Positions 63,859 through 64,000 of a DNA stretch of 64,000 nucleotides are shown one piece after another. Origin of the DNA: Cellulomonas sp. JH27-2. Lineage in GTDB: Bacteria; Actinomycetota; Actinomycetes; Actinomycetales; Cellulomonadaceae. How positions within the stretch are numbered: position 1 is the stretch's first letter; each line of letters begins with the position of its first letter. Where the stretch lies: NCBI RefSeq assembly GCF_014837175.1, contig NZ_JACYFR010000002.1:248001-312000 (forward strand). Direction: 5' to 3'. The translations under genes were made by a program, and so were the position numbers. A model generated the notes under the pieces. The model saw only the letters and a program-made list of their open reading frames with translations. It did not search any database and was not told the DNA's origin.

Positions 63859-64000
63859 TCAGCCGATCGCGTGCACCGGGGCCGGCAGCGGCTGACCCGA
63901 CATGTCCCGACGCTGGTCGAGCGCGGGCAGCTCGATCGCCTGCCCGCCCGAGCCGGTCGCCCACGCAGGGCCGACGCCCACCCACGCCAGGATCAGCGCG
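63859..64000 (-). CDS. C-terminal end of an unidentified protein (cut by window edge)
   Basis: The minus strand has an open frame running in from the right edge to a TGA at 63859-63861. The last 46 residues start hydrophobic (ALILAWVGVGPAW), then continue as a polar stretch ending SGQPLPAPVHAIG. This could be a final transmembrane helix followed by a short tail. The family is not recognisable. Its 3' end lies six bases from the convergent acetyltransferase stop. Confidence 0.5.
   Translation of the reverse strand, partial: ALILAWVGVGPAWATGSGGQAIELPALDQRRDMSGQPLPAPVHAIG

Overview
The window is a stretch of chromosomal core genome from a very GC-rich actinobacterium. GTG starts are common, four-base ATGA/GTGA overlaps are frequent, and GC-rich perfect hairpins serve as terminators. 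The protein repertoire (actinobacterial cytochrome bcc-aa3 genes, a PASTA kinase, DUF3043/DUF4191/DUF4192/DUF7455 proteins, a PPi-dependent phosphofructokinase) and the gene order point to Micrococcales, most likely Cellulomonas or a close relative. From memory, the order from the left edge to about 56 kb follows the Mycobacterium tuberculosis Rv2219-to-Rv2173 segment (lipA, lipB, dlaT, pepB, Rv2206, Rv2205c, Rv2204c, ctaC, qcrCAB-ctaE, trpD, Rv2191, fadD15, acyltransferase, aroG, pknL, Rv2175c, idsA2), with insertions. No tRNA, rRNA, insertion sequence, prophage or CRISPR array was found.

Layout. 0-2.7 kb holds a DUF4191 protein (cut by the edge), lipoyl synthase LipA, a flavodoxin-domain protein and lipoyl transferase LipB. 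2.8-9.3 kb holds an MMPL exporter, a LysR regulator, a Gfo/Idh/MocA oxidoreductase, a membrane-anchored pseudokinase and a TIGR01777 epimerase. 9.4-12.6 kb holds the lipoyl-dependent E2 and E3 enzymes. 12.8-16.8 kb holds leucyl aminopeptidase and a tightly overlapping small-membrane-protein/PyrD cluster. 16.9-20 kb holds a divergent MocR/YczE-like pair and an aldo-keto reductase. 20-24.8 kb holds DUF3043, an M20 dipeptidase and a nadA-PfpI-ABM-thioesterase run. 24.9-28.1 kb holds glycerate kinase, an ErpA-type Fe-S carrier, and a TusA protein overlapping a NifS-like protein that contains no lysine.

28.3-37.8 kb encodes most of the respiratory III-IV supercomplex (ctaC-ctaD-ctaF and, on the other strand, ctaE-qcrC-qcrA-qcrB), interrupted by RtcB and superoxide dismutase. 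38.1-43.7 kb holds a stand-alone receiver protein coupled to trpD, a repeat-rich intergenic region, an Lrp-type RAM protein, a DEDD-exonuclease/UvrC-like fusion, an NYN-nuclease protein and a small four-cysteine protein. 43.7-50.9 kb holds FadD, ROK glucokinase, PlsC, PPi-PFK and class II DAHP synthase. 51-56.5 kb holds a PASTA kinase, a LysM lytic transglycosylase, an Rv2175c-like DNA-binding protein, a polyprenyl synthase and a lipoprotein. 56.6-64 kb holds DUF4192, a universal stress protein, the principal sigma factor, a DUF7455 protein, a ParE/GyrB-type topoisomerase subunit, a double-GNAT acetyltransferase and a clipped gene.

Functional links: LipA/LipB make the cofactor used by the E2 protein; glucokinase and PPi-PFK feed glycolysis next to the shikimate entry enzyme; FadD, PlsC and the thioesterase form a lipid group in which fadD and the thioesterase share a 12-bp palindromic operator candidate; the kinase, LysM enzyme and Rv2175c-like gene form a cell-wall control cluster. 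The most unusual items are the lysine-free NifS-like protein paired with TusA, the pseudokinase, the shared TACTC-NN-GAGTA operators, the ~10-bp-periodic GTCACA repeats before the LysM gene, and the repeat region between trpD and the RAM gene.
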